Below are positions 1 through 8,391 of a stretch of DNA of 20,667 nucleotides, piece by piece (positions within the stretch are counted from its first letter, which is position 1; the number at the start of each line of letters is the position of its first letter). The stretch lies in NCBI GenBank assembly GCA_000969725.1, contig JXSR01S002636.1; one strand, 5' to 3'. Made by a program: the position numbers and the translations under genes. The notes beneath the pieces were generated by a model. It was not told where the DNA came from. It saw only the letters and a list, made by a program, of their open reading frames with translations, and ran no database searches. Source of the stretch: Ophiothrix spiculata. Lineage: Eukaryota; Echinodermata; Ophiuroidea; Amphilepidida; Ophiotrichidae.

Positions 1-347
1 TGGGTCAAAACTACACGATATTGGGTAACAGTGTCCGGGAATAAAGGTGCAGCGATCAGCGTAAAAGCTACCCGTTATGGTGTAAATTTTATAGCGATCT
101 GTGCAAACGTTTACCCCATTTGACAACCATGTTGTATTCCTGACAATATGTAAGCAAAAACACCTTTAATTGACTACCAACATTGTATTCAAAGCACGCA
201 AATTAAGTAAGGTAATTTTTACTTTAAAACGTACCAGTACAGAATTGGTTTTAAATCAACACTTTGTCCGTAGCAATATTGCCTGAAAACCTACCACAAA
301 AGGTAAAAAAGAGGAAAAGATAATGAGTTGATCTAGTAGGTAGGATT

Positions 348-500
348 GGTGCTTTCAATTCATTATTAACGGCATGCCATGGCTAATGCTGCAAGCTAAG
401 TCATTCGTTCAAAGTAAAACATATACTTATAAAGCATAGAACTTGACAATGTATATAAAAAAACATTCGCCTTTACATGACCTGGCCGATATTTTTCGTG
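348..500. repeat. Shared monomer core, copy in block A1
   Basis: This short region is the most diverged member of a family found at the left end of every block. It keeps a run like GGTGCTTTCAATTCATTATT, then AAAGCATAGAACTTG, then TTTACATGACCTGGCCGAT in the same order and spacing as the B and C copies. It implies that A, B and C descend from one ancestral repeat. The role is unknown. Confidence 0.7.
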
Positions 501-627
501 CCTTTCAAGTCATCAGTGAATTGCGTCTGTATAAAAGTAATATTTTGAACCATTTCTTAACAGTATGGATAAAAGATTTAATGCATATTTCAAATAAAAG
601 GTACTTCAATGATGAACTAAAATAATT

Positions 628-960
628 TTAACCCGCTATCCGCTCGATAATAAAACATTTGCCTTCAAAGTAATATAGGTTAAATTTGGCAGAGGGGAGC
701 GTGCCCGAGCAGCAGAGTCCACAATTTATTATATTTTCGATGAAGGGTTCGCCACACCTCCTTCCCTTCGAGTATGTAACCTTCCCAACATCATGTAATG
801 AAATACAGCGTCCATGTGAGTAAGTGTCCAAGCTGTACGATCCAATTGTGTAGAACGTACTTGCACGATCAATAATCAATTGATTGCGACTTTGTCCGTA
901 TAGTTCAATATTATTAGACCTAGACCCGGACTCCTGGTTATGGGAGACGCTCAGTCTCAT
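628..960 (-). CDS. Unidentified 110-codon ORF (doubtful)
   Basis: An ATG at 960 opens a frame of 110 codons ending at 628. I do not recognise the product. The C-terminal half is cysteine-rich (six Cys in about 60 residues, including a CGLCC run), which could suggest a small disulfide or zinc-binding module. There is no signal peptide or membrane segment. The N-terminal edge overlaps the presumed tail of the tRNA-derived SINE, so the start codon is probably not ancestral. GC content is slightly higher here than in the surroundings. The only other copy is the near-identical one at 14341-14673, so selection cannot be judged. A chance frame is the simpler reading. Confidence 0.15.
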   Translation of the reverse strand: MRLSVSHNQESGSRSNNIELYGQSRNQLIIDRASTFYTIGSYSLDTYSHGRCISLHDVGKVTYSKGRRCGEPFIENIINCGLCCSGTLPSAKFNLYYFEGKCFIIERIAG

Positions 961-1036
961 TACAGGTACCCATTTAATACCTGGGTGGAGAGGAACACAT
1001 TAGGGTTAATATCTTGCTCAATGACAACACGCACGC

Positions 1037-1110
1037 CGCCCACCGGAATCGAACCCAAGACTCTCAATGACCGGTGATTAACAGTTGAGGACCGCTAGGC
1101 CACGCATGTC
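1037..1110 (-). mobile_element. tRNA-derived SINE head (block A1)
   Basis: On the minus strand an A-box-like TGGCCTAGCGG (1092-1102) is followed 47 bases later, start to start, by a perfect B box GGTTCGATTCC (1045-1055). The loop CTGTTAA between them resembles a tRNA-Asn anticodon loop, but the anticodon and T stems do not pair well, so this is not a working tRNA. Downstream on the minus strand (about 1020-950) runs TTAACCCTAATGTGTTCCTC and then AAATGGGTACCTG, which reads like the body of a marine-invertebrate SINE. The 3' end and target duplication are not clear. Confidence 0.65.
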
Positions 1111-2104
1111 CGTACACCATCGAAAAGAATGGGACAAACAGGTCCAAAAACATCTTTAGGACCGTCACACCTTCCGCAAAACAACCCACCACTTAAACTA
1201 GCCTGCATTTTGCACACCTACAATAGAAGCTCCAAGAGCATGCACTAGTAGTACACAAATGTTTGAGAAAAATGAGAATTCAAGAATTCAACAACTCCAG
1301 AGTTAAATAAAAAAGAAACCAGCTGATCTTGTAGAAAATGGAAACTGATTCTAACGCTTCACAATACAAATAAAATTTAAAAAAATCATGTGCGCTTCAG
1401 TTTTGCAACGATGAAATTTGATCTTAAAGGGATCAGAAGATTGACTTTCTAGATATCAATGAACTCGGGAGGTACATCGCTATTCACTAGTAGCACACAC
1501 TTGATGTTTCATCAATCGGATTCCAAGATCTCAAACGGGGCCCCCCCCCTCCGGCTGTGAGATGGGTCAAAATAGCCCGGCTCTTTTAGGGTTAATGCGG
1601 TATATAATAATGAATATAAGTCAGCGGGGTTTCTGTTTCGAGTTTTGCATGATACCTGGTGTATATTTCTTTATTTTTTCTGATTGTTTGTAACAGTGGT
1701 AAACGGCAATTGAACCCTTTTTTTCAGTCGCAAAGTATCTAGTTACACAGGTTAATCTTCAAATTGACTGTTGTTTGACAATATGTACGCAGCAGAAAGG
1801 TTAACAACGAAATTGACAATCAAGTTACTATAATATCTACGGGAAAGGTACAAAGTGAGATAAACATTTGTCTAATGATAAAGTCATATTTTAAGTTTGT
1901 TCTTAATGGAAATTTATCATCCATTACACTTAAGCACTTATCGAATTGATGTTTGCTTGCAATATATACTATAAAACGTTGTCCGCAAGTCTTAGCGCAA
2001 TTATATTCAGAGACGATGCATCGAAAGTTGGTAGGAACTGTCAATAATATCGATTAAGTAATGTGAAAAACAATTTCAAATGGTGAAGAAACAATATGTT
2101 GCGA

Positions 2105-2717
2105 AGGTTCGCCAGTCCGAAGGTCCGCTAGTCCGAAATTAAAAAGGGTTCGCTAATTCTAAGGTTCGCTAGTCCGAAAATGAAATAGGGTTCGCTAGTC
2201 CAAAAATGAAATAAGGTTCGCTAGTCCGAAAATGAAATAGGGTTTGCTAGACCGAAAATGAATTAAGTTTGCTAGTACGAAAATTTAATGAGGTTCGCCA
2301 TTCCGAAAATGAAATAAGGTTCGCTAGTCCAAAAATAAAATAGGGTCCGCTAATCCGAAAATAATTAGTTTTGTTGATTTGCAACCCAATTTATTTTTCG
2401 GACTAGCGGACCTTTTTTCATTTTTGGACTAGGAAACCTTTTTTCATTTTCGGACTAGCGAAGTTTTTTCAATTTCGGATTAGCGAACCTTTTTTCATTT
2501 TCGGACTAGCTAACCTTGTTTCATTTTCGGACTAGCGAACCTTTTTTTTTTTTTCATTTTCGGACTAGCGAACCTTATTTCATTTTCTGACTGTCGAACC
2601 TTTGGATTAGCGTATTTTTTTCAAATTCGGACTAGCGAACCCCAGGTGTAGGAAAATACGCTTTTGGACAAGAGAACCTTATTTCATTTTCGGACTAGCG
2701 AACATTCGGACTAGCGG
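2105..2717. repeat. Head-to-head inverted minisatellite (GGTTCGCTAGTCCGAA family)
   Basis: About 11 units of the type GGTTCGCTAGTCCGAA plus AATGAAATA run in the forward sense from 2105 to about 2366. After a spacer of about 30 bases, about 13 units of the reverse complement (TTTCATTTTCGGACTAGCGAACC) run to 2717. Period is about 25. Each unit also holds a short dyad, TTCG-CTAGTC-CGAA. The two arms can pair over hundreds of bases, so the locus could form a very long hairpin or cruciform. Units vary most in the AT-rich linker, including a T run near 2543-2553, and least in the CTAGTC core. It could be the core of a non-autonomous element, but I see no clear termini. Confidence 0.93.
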
Positions 2718-2910
2718 GTTGTTACCGTCTCGATCTATCTAGACGAATAAGATCTCAATATCTATAATTCAAGTACGCCAAATGGATTTAGTGCTGTGTA
2801 TATACCTCATAAAATATCCCTGAGGAATGTATTTTAAGCATACACTCTGTCAGAAATAATACTACATAAGCTTTAATAAGACCTAAGTAAAAGCAAGAGG
2901 GACGATAATA

Positions 2911-3150
2911 ACTTTATATCAAGCCGAATAAGTGCTTTCAATTCATTATTCCACGAAATAGTAAACGACTGCTTACAGCAATGTTGTTCTTCCCCAATAG
3001 AACATTTACTTTAAAGCATGGAACTTGTCAAAATAAAGAGGCGTTTCAAATAAAACACCCGCTTTATACAACCTGACCGATTTTGTTTTTCCTGTCTGCC
3101 AATCCGCAAGGGGTTTGATACATATGTATGTTCAAACGAAGAAGTAGTGA
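2911..3150. repeat. Shared monomer core, copy in block B1
   Basis: The order is TTTATATCAAGCC, TTCATTATTCCACGA, CCAATAGAACATTTACTT, AACTTGTCAAAATAAAG, ACCTGACCGATTTTG and TTTGATACATATGTATGTTC. It matches 5857-6090 at roughly 80 percent by eye. This is the conserved left end of the repeat monomer. Confidence 0.8.
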
Positions 3151-3339
3151 ATGAACTTCTCCTGAGACTTTAAATGGCAATGTAACAGTGAATTCAATTG
3201 AAACATTTGCACAATTCGAGTTCAATCTGTTAACACGTAGAAGAATATGCCTCATGTTGTTATTTAATGGAATCCAATGTTCTTTCAATCGCACATCAGT
3301 GGGAGGCTCATCGTAGAGACGTCTCAAGTTCAAGGTCAT
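3064..3339 (-). pseudogene. Possible relic frame related to the block C ORF
   Basis: A 91-codon frame on the minus strand ends with residues like LLLRLNIHMYQT and then KIGQVV-stop. These match the C-terminus of the ORF at 6010-6330 in the same frame and at the same stop position. In the paralog (16380-16670) the frame has in-frame stops (a Trp codon to TAG, a Glu codon to TAA) and a one-base gain, and the substitutions are not biased to third positions. It is either a decayed coding relic or non-coding sequence of the repeat monomer. I do not recognise a family. Confidence 0.2.
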
Positions 3340-3782
3340 TGATTCATATTTTATTAACTTGATTAGATAAAGAATGTTATTTGTATGATAATATCAAGTT
3401 GTAAACTTATACGATTTGTAATTGTGTTTCATATTGTTTATTTAAATAGCATAATTTCTATCTTTGTAGGATGGCGCAACAACTGTTGTCGCCTATATAG
3501 TTTTTCAAATATGTAACAGGATTATGTGTCACTAATTAATATGGCCTAGCATGGGGTTATTTTTCCATTAACATGATACCCGATATTATGTATATTATTT
3601 ATTTTTCTAACAAACGCGCTTGTAACATAACAGTGGTACACGTCAGTTGAACATTTCTTTCAAATGTAAATTAATAACACAGGTATGAATTCGTAAAGAA
3701 CTCCGACTCGTATTTCATCGACGAATAGATTGCCCTTGAAAAAAATGATTTCCTTGAAAAGGGAAGAATGAATAACGCATGT

Positions 3783-3851
3783 TTTCATCAGGATTCAAAC
3801 CGGGGACCTCTTGTTTCGCAAGCGAGTGCAGAGTCTCTGCCCATGCAGCGA
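3783..3851 (-). mobile_element. tRNA-derived SINE head, second type (block B1)
   Basis: On the minus strand, TGGGCAGAGACTC (3831-3843) stands as the A box and GGTTTGAATCC (3791-3801) as the B box, 42 bases apart as in real tRNAs. The sequence between them reads CTTGCGAAACAAGAGG, like a decayed anticodon arm. Bases 3860-3960 (CTGTGACGTATCTGG, GGTTCTGTTAGGGTTTG) recur with changes near 6595-6660 and 17205-17280 and may be part of the same SINE family. Confidence 0.6.
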
Positions 3852-4531
3852 TTTGGTCCCTGCGATTAACCCAGTCTGTGACGTATCTGGATTATGCGCA
3901 TAATCTTGATTTTCCGAAGTGATTTAGTGAGATTTGGTTCTGTTAGGGTTTGGTCTTATATTTCTTCGACTGAGCTCAAAGACCACTTTCAACAACTGAC
4001 AAAGGTGTTTTACAATGAAACATTGAAATCGGACAAAAGAAAACAATAAAATTGATACTTATGGCCAAGAATAATGTAAATGTTAAATTATGATCACTGT
4101 TTTGCATTCATTTCAAATTCAATTTTCAGCTTAAAAGATGTCTTAAAATATGTGCACAGTGGAGCAGATTTGGTAATTCCTTCTCATTGCACAAGACGTC
4201 TAGTTTTAATGCAAATAAGAATTTAATTCGGGCAAAGTACCTAATTACATTTCATTTGATGGGGCGAGTTCTCATTTCATTTATTGTTTAGCCATCCCTG
4301 AGGAAAAGAATTGTGTACAAATTCCAATCATGGATTGTCAACTTGTGTTTTACAATGAAAGATACGCACTATTCTTTCCCGCAGATTAAACATGATTGAA
4401 TGAAACAGGTCCTTAACGATGTATCTAAAGCATTCAAGACTTTAATTTCTCTTTAATGTTCAAGTTTTACTTCACACATTGTCACAATACATTGTGATTG
4501 AGAACTTTAAGTAAATAACAAACATAATAAA

Positions 4532-4860
4532 TAAGGCTAGTTCAAAAAGTGAGTTTACGAATAGTTAATATTTTTTTCTCAGGTTTCCTAAAATTAGAAT
4601 TTTATAAATCGTAATTCCTTTTCATTTCGTCCACCAGTCTAATGTGTGGTTTATTCATATTTACAACAATTTAGATGGGAAGCTTACGATTTTGTAAACC
4701 AGTTACCAACGACCACGAGTTCTAGTGATTAACTGAAAGTGAATTCATTTTTTGTATTCTTCTTAAGGTTTACAAAACAAAATGGATTTGTTTACGGGAC
4801 AAAAATTCACCAATGTATTTTTAATGGTACGTTTCTTCAGAACAAAGAATAATTCCAGGC
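4532..4860 (+). mobile_element. Left-end fragment of the GGCCTGTTCA-type element (block B1)
   Basis: Starting at TAAGGCTAGTTC and running through GTGAGTTTACGAATAGTTAA, this resembles the left terminus of the complete element at 19428-20137. Internal similarity continues (GATTTTGTAAACCA, TTCAGAACAAAGAATAATT) to about 4860-4935. I do not see a right terminus before block C, so the copy is truncated or degraded. Confidence 0.6.
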
Positions 4861-5125
4861 TATTAATAATTTGTAAAAATATCAGAATCGTAAAGATCTT
4901 TTTATGTCTACATAGGAATTAAAGCATTCATCAGTTGCTGTGTTGTTCTTGGCAAATGCGCTTCAACCTTATTGCATGCAAGGGTATGGATATTTGTTGT
5001 GCGTTTTAACGGTTGTATCAATGTCGCTCTATTGGCGCTGACAAAGCTGCGGTCTTCAAATTGCATTATTTGTATAGGTGTGTTAAATAATGTAAACATT
5101 TTAGCAGTTTTACAAAATATTATTT

Positions 5126-5380
5126 GTAATGGCTCACCCCGAAAGAGGGGACTTTGAAGATAATATCAATTTTGATGTTATCATCTCATCTGTTACAGCA
5201 TTTTCTAAGCTTTAAAATGACACCTTGCTTGTTGAAATTGATCAAGGCGATCAAATTTTACAACAGAAAATCTGTTGAAAATTCTTATTATTTTTTTTAA
5301 TTATTTTTTGCTGCCTATTTTCTCCAGTTTCTCGAAAAGTGTTCTGTCGCAAAGATCCCCTTTTCGGGATGAGTCATCAC
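5126..5380. mobile_element. 255-bp inverted-repeat element (MITE-like)
   Basis: Inverted termini of 31 bp lie at 5126-5156 (GTAATGGCTCACCCCGAAAG...) and 5350-5380 (reverse complement GTGATGACTCATCCCGAAAA...), about 80 percent identical. The paralogous empty site at 18811-18824 reads ATATTATTTATCTAC, so the element is absent there. ATTT stands on both sides, but AT-richness makes the target duplication length uncertain. No coding frame. The GC-rich tips (CCCCGAAAGAGGGG) are themselves short palindromes. Confidence 0.75.
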
Positions 5381-5392
5381 ATTTATTTATCT

Positions 5393-5778
5393 ACGAACAG
5401 TGTATTAAATATTTTCAAATTATATTAGATTGCAATTTTTAAAATTTGGATCACCAAATCTTTAAATTTTGCTAAATTTTTGCCAATTGGCGACTCTCAA
5501 AATAAAAAGATAAAATATTCTTGCCAAAATATTTGATACCAGAAAAAGTTGCCAATTGGCAACTTTTATGAGAATATTTTGGCAAGGCAAGAAAATAGGA
5601 ATTTGAACAAAGTTGCCAATTGGCAACTTTTTTCACAAAAGTAATAATTTGATCAGCCAAAATGTATTTTGAGTGATAAAAAGTTGCCAATTGGCAACTT
5701 TTTGTGCAAATTTGGCCAGACAAAAATGGAATTTTGCTATTTAATATAATTTGAAAATATATAATACACTAGTAGTAG
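5393..5778. mobile_element. Inverted-repeat element with a palindrome array inside
   Basis: The left terminus (about 5399-5440, AGTGTATTAAATATTTTCAA...) is the inverse of the right terminus (about 5730-5770, reverse complement AGTGTATTATATATTTTCAA...), matching over about 40 bases with a few differences. Copy 2 lacks the whole stretch: 18820-18831 passes directly from ATCTACC to ATATGTATCGG. Between the termini lie four copies of a TTGCCAATTGGCAA palindrome. The 1562-bp tandem duplication starts inside the right terminus. No clear target duplication was found. No transposase frame is present. Confidence 0.7.
5481..5703. repeat. Array of perfect AGTTGCCAATTGGCAACT palindromes
   Basis: There are three perfect palindromes, 24 bp at 5544-5567, 22 bp at 5609-5630 and 26 bp at 5678-5703, plus a shorter decayed one at 5481-5491. 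Centres are 69, 64 and 71 bases apart. The linkers are not obviously alike. An outer inverted pair (CTTGCCAAAATATT at 5520-5533 and its complement at 5573-5586) surrounds the second palindrome, making a nested dyad. A minus-strand open frame through here only reflects the palindromes and is not a gene. Confidence 0.93.
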
Positions 5779-5856
5779 AAATGTATCGGTAAGGAACTGG
5801 TTTCAAACATAAACAATCAGGAATATTGCTGCCCAAATTTAATGATTTGCTTAAAA

Positions 5857-6090
5857 GTTTATATCAAGGCAAATTGGTGGTTTTAATTCATTATTCCACG
5901 AGATTGCAGGACGTCCGCTCATGGCAATGTTATTCATGCCCAATAGAACATTTACTTAGAAGCGCGTAACTTGTCAAAATAAAGAAATGTTTTAAATAGA
6001 ACATCGGCTTTACATGACCTGACCGATTTTGATTTTCCCGTCTGCTATGTCACCAGAGGTTTGATACATATGTATGTTCAAACGAAGAAG
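5857..6090. repeat. Shared monomer core, copy in block C1
   Basis: It has the same ordered motifs as 2911-3150. It overlaps the 3' part of the minus-strand ORF at 6010-6330. Confidence 0.8.
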
Positions 6091-6330
6091 ACGAAGAAAA
6101 AGATAATGTTTTAAGGAGTTATTTGTGTTATTTATGTTACTAGTTCGGAGAGCTACTGGATGCCCATGTCTGTAGAATACGTGAATATTTAAAGTTCGTA
6201 AGTTGAAAGGCGCAAAACAAATAGGATTTGTTTTTATTTTGATTTCTGTTAACTTTTTAATTCCTTTAACATTATTTACAGTGTTTTGACATGATTCATA
6301 CAAGTTATTTTCTTCAAGAACTTGTCGCAC
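6010..6330 (-). CDS. Unidentified 106-codon ORF in block C1 (doubtful)
   Basis: The frame runs from ATG at 6330 to a stop at 6010. I do not recognise the product. It is basic, rich in Asn, Leu and Lys, with no signal peptide or clear domain. Over the part shared with 19075-19284, I counted seven substitutions. Six fall at third codon positions and are silent in this frame, and the seventh is Ile to Leu. That pattern is what selection on a protein would leave, but the numbers are small, the paralog frame is shifted upstream by a one-base loss, and the related block B frame is broken. The last residues (IGQVM-stop) also appear in block A. Confidence 0.25.
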   Translation of the reverse strand: MRQVLEENNLYESCQNTVNNVKGIKKLTEIKIKTNPICFAPFNLRTLNIHVFYRHGHPVALRTSNINNTNNSLKHYLFLRLLRLNIHMYQTSGDIADGKIKIGQVM

Positions 6331-6358
6331 TTCTTATTAGTGAATGGGAAATACATTC

Positions 6359-6454
6359 ATAGGCCTGTTCAGATTGTTAGTTTACGAATGGTTAACAAAT
6401 TATTTTCTCAGGGTTTGTAAAATTAGAATTTTATAAATTGCAATTCTTTTTCAA
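6359..6454 (+). mobile_element. Left-end fragment of the GGCCTGTTCA-type element (block C1)
   Basis: Begins TAGGCCTGTTCAGATTG and keeps GTTTACGAATGGTTAAC. It is cut off at 6454 where SINE-like sequence starts. It matches 19426-19520 closely, including bases left of the terminus, so the insertion predates the block C duplication. Confidence 0.65.
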
Positions 6455-6484
6455 GTCCGAATACGTCATACAAAAATTTCCCGT

Positions 6485-6556
6485 TTCCCCTGGGATTTGA
6501 ACCCTTGACCTCTCGCATCCCGTTCCAATGTCCACCTATGGCAAGCCACCGAGTAT
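6485..6556 (-). mobile_element. tRNA-derived SINE head (block C1)
   Basis: A perfect B box GGTTCAAATCC lies on the minus strand at 6493-6503. The A box is weak: TGGCTTGC ends at 6548, about 45 bases away. Homology to block C2 breaks exactly upstream at 6454, which fits insertion of a SINE or a rearrangement here. A related tail (TATGACGTATTTCTTGATTT, then GAGGGTTAGGGTTAAT) follows at about 6600-6665. Confidence 0.5.
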
Positions 6557-6829
6557 GGCCTGCCATGGCAGCACTTTCGTGCCCATCTGTAACCCCGGTC
6601 TATGACGTATTTCTTGATTTTTGCTTGTTGGATTTTGTTGGACTGAGGAGGGTTAGGGTTAATAATTGATCATATCATAATCTCTTAGTAGCAAACCATC
6701 AATTTTCTTTTTGAATTGTAACACATATAACTTAACTAAATCTGTCAATTTAAAGGAAAAGAAACATTAAGAAAGAAGAGCATATTCTAAAAAAGCATGT
6801 CACATAATCTTACTGTTGCTAAATGCTTT

Positions 6830-7287
6830 ATTTTTTGGTTTGTTTTAGTTTATTCATTGTTCGGCAACACAAACCGCGCTGTTTTTGCAAAAAGGGAATG
6901 AATATTAATTGTTTGAAAAAATATTTACTTTGCCTCGTTTAAGTACATTTTACATATTCATTATTTTAGTACTAAAGTGCCTAATAAAGTTTCAAGATAG
7001 CAATTAACTCGATTAAAACAACTCGTTAAAATCTCTTCTGATGCAAAATTTTGGGTAGCTTGCTAGATATCATGCTATTTTGTTTATTTAAGGAAACGAT
7101 AAAAGGTAATGATCTTGACACAATTTTAGCCGATGCAAATTTCCATCGAGAAGTACTAGTGATGACGGCTTCGATAAAAAAAATGGAAATTTTGGAACAG
7201 GTATAAACTATATCAAGTTATTACTTTTTGCAAAACAGTGCGCTTTGTGTTGCCGAACAAGAACAAAATAAAACAAAAACCTAAAGC
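6830..7287. repeat. Long inverted repeat around candidate exon A (unit 1)
   Basis: The arms are 6857-6894 (TTGTTCGGCAACACAAACCG...) and 7224-7260, whose reverse complement begins TTGTTCGGCAACACAAAGCG. They differ by two substitutions and one indel over 37-38 bases. Weaker matching extends outward to ATGCTTTA and TAAAGCAT, giving arms of about 65 bases. This could be a 458-bp TIR transposon, though no target duplication is evident, or paired intronic repeats. Confidence 0.8.
7059..7200 (+). pseudogene. Duplicated orphan copy of candidate exon A
   Basis: Same sequence as 8621-8762. Here the donor GTATAAAC is followed by the tandem junction at 7298/7299 instead of the acceptor of exon B. It can only splice to something further away, for example exon A of unit 2. 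It is probably a by-product of the tandem duplication. Confidence 0.3.
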
Positions 7288-7418
7288 ATGTTGACACTCT
7301 ATTTAATATAATTTGAAAATATATAATACACTAGTAGTAGAAATGTATCGGTAAGGAACTGGTTTCAAACATAAACAATCAGGAATATTGCTGCCCAAAT
7401 TTAATGATTTGCTTAAAA

Positions 7419-7652
7419 GTTTATATCAAGGCAAATTGGTGGTTTTAATTCATTATTCCACGAGATTGCAGGACGTCCGCTCATGGCAATGTTATTCATG
7501 CCCAATAGAACATTTACTTAGAAGCGCGTAACTTGTCAAAATAAAGAAATGTTTTAAATAGAACATCGGCTTTACATGACCTGACCGATTTTGATTTTCC
7601 CGTCTGCTATGTCACCAGAGGTTTGATACATATGTATGTTCAAACGAAGAAG
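7419..7652. repeat. Shared monomer core, second tandem unit
   Basis: Identical to 5857-6090 as part of the 1562-bp tandem duplication. Confidence 0.85.
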
Positions 7653-7892
7653 ACGAAGAAAAAGATAATGTTTTAAGGAGTTATTTGTGTTATTTATGTT
7701 ACTAGTTCGGAGAGCTACTGGATGCCCATGTCTGTAGAATACGTGAATATTTAAAGTTCGTAAGTTGAAAGGCGCAAAACAAATAGGATTTGTTTTTATT
7801 TTGATTTCTGTTAACTTTTTAATTCCTTTAACATTATTTACAGTGTTTTGACATGATTCATACAAGTTATTTTCTTCAAGAACTTGTCGCAC
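7572..7892 (-). CDS. Tandem copy of the 106-codon ORF (doubtful)
   Basis: Identical to 6010-6330 through the 1562-bp tandem duplication. It gives no independent evidence. The same reservations apply. Confidence 0.22.
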   Translation of the reverse strand: MRQVLEENNLYESCQNTVNNVKGIKKLTEIKIKTNPICFAPFNLRTLNIHVFYRHGHPVALRTSNINNTNNSLKHYLFLRLLRLNIHMYQTSGDIADGKIKIGQVM

Positions 7893-7920
7893 TTCTTATT
7901 AGTGAATGGGAAATACATTC

Positions 7921-8016
7921 ATAGGCCTGTTCAGATTGTTAGTTTACGAATGGTTAACAAATTATTTTCTCAGGGTTTGTAAAATTAGAATTTTATAAAT
8001 TGCAATTCTTTTTCAA
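7921..8016 (+). mobile_element. Left-end fragment of the GGCCTGTTCA-type element (tandem unit 2)
   Basis: Exact duplicate of 6359-6454. Confidence 0.65.
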
Positions 8017-8046
8017 GTCCGAATACGTCATACAAAAATTTCCCGT

Positions 8047-8118
8047 TTCCCCTGGGATTTGAACCCTTGACCTCTCGCATCCCGTTCCAATGTCCACCTA
8101 TGGCAAGCCACCGAGTAT
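8047..8118 (-). mobile_element. tRNA-derived SINE head (second tandem unit)
   Basis: Exact duplicate of 6485-6556 inside the 1562-bp tandem repeat, with the B box at 8055-8065. Confidence 0.5.
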
Positions 8119-8391
8119 GGCCTGCCATGGCAGCACTTTCGTGCCCATCTGTAACCCCGGTCTATGACGTATTTCTTGATTTTTGCTTGTTGGATTTTGT
8201 TGGACTGAGGAGGGTTAGGGTTAATAATTGATCATATCATAATCTCTTAGTAGCAAACCATCAATTTTCTTTTTGAATTGTAACACATATAACTTAACTA
8301 AATCTGTCAATTTAAAGGAAAAGAAACATTAAGAAAGAAGAGCATATTCTAAAAAAGCATGTCACATAATCTTACTGTTGCTAAATGCTTT

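Larger units (their letters stand above)
1..2045. repeat. Segmental duplication block A, copy 1
   Basis: This block is repeated at 13714-15758 with a constant offset of 13713 and no length change. The only difference I noticed is G at 212 against T at 13925. Even the C run near 1540-1550 has the same length in both copies. Similarity becomes abruptly lower after 2045, at the edge of a minisatellite. The block contains a monomer core (348-500), an ORF of unknown meaning (628-960) and a tRNA-derived SINE head (about 1037-1110). The stretch 1115-2045 has no gene I can support. Its end (about 1600-1770) is distantly similar to 3541-3690 in block B. The left edge is cut by the window, so the true start is unknown. 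Confidence 0.95.
2046..5125. repeat. Segmental duplication block B, copy 1
   Basis: The block is homologous in direct orientation to 15759-18819, with many substitutions and several indels, so it is older than the A-A match. It starts in a minisatellite whose length differs strongly between copies. It then carries a monomer core (2911-3150), a tRNA-derived SINE head (3783-3851) and a left-end fragment of the element that is complete at 19428-20137. It ends at the insertion point of a 255-bp inverted-repeat element. I see no supported gene. Open frames here are short and are broken in the paralog. Confidence 0.88.
5737..7298. repeat. 1562-bp tandem duplication, unit 1 (carries block C)
   Basis: Unit 1 is followed directly by an apparently identical unit at 7299-8860. 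The left breakpoint falls inside the right inverted repeat of the palindrome-rich element. The right breakpoint falls in a candidate intron just before its acceptor. Contents in order: right terminus of that element, monomer core (5857-6090), minus-strand ORF 6010-6330, left end of the 19428-type element (6359 onward), SINE head (6485-6556), a long inverted repeat (about 6830-7287) and a copy of candidate exon A. The joint shows no obvious shared bases. Confidence 0.95.

Noticed and set aside
1037-1110. A functional tRNA gene
   Set aside because: A and B boxes are good, but the anticodon and T stems do not pair and the acceptor pairing needs extra bases, so it is a SINE head or tRNA pseudogene.
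1820-2044. 74-codon minus-strand frame, also at 15533-15757
   Set aside because: Both copies lie in the nearly identical block A, composition is not protein-like, and no family is recognised.
5472-5723. 83-codon minus-strand frame with a repeated CQLATF motif
   Set aside because: The repeat is only the translation of the TTGCCAATTGGCAA palindromes, whose other-strand reading repeats too; there is no other coding sign.
6650-6665. Telomere-like GGGTTAGGGTTAA, also at 8212-8227 and in fragments elsewhere
   Set aside because: Only about two units, located in the presumed tail of SINE-like sequence, so not an interstitial telomere array.
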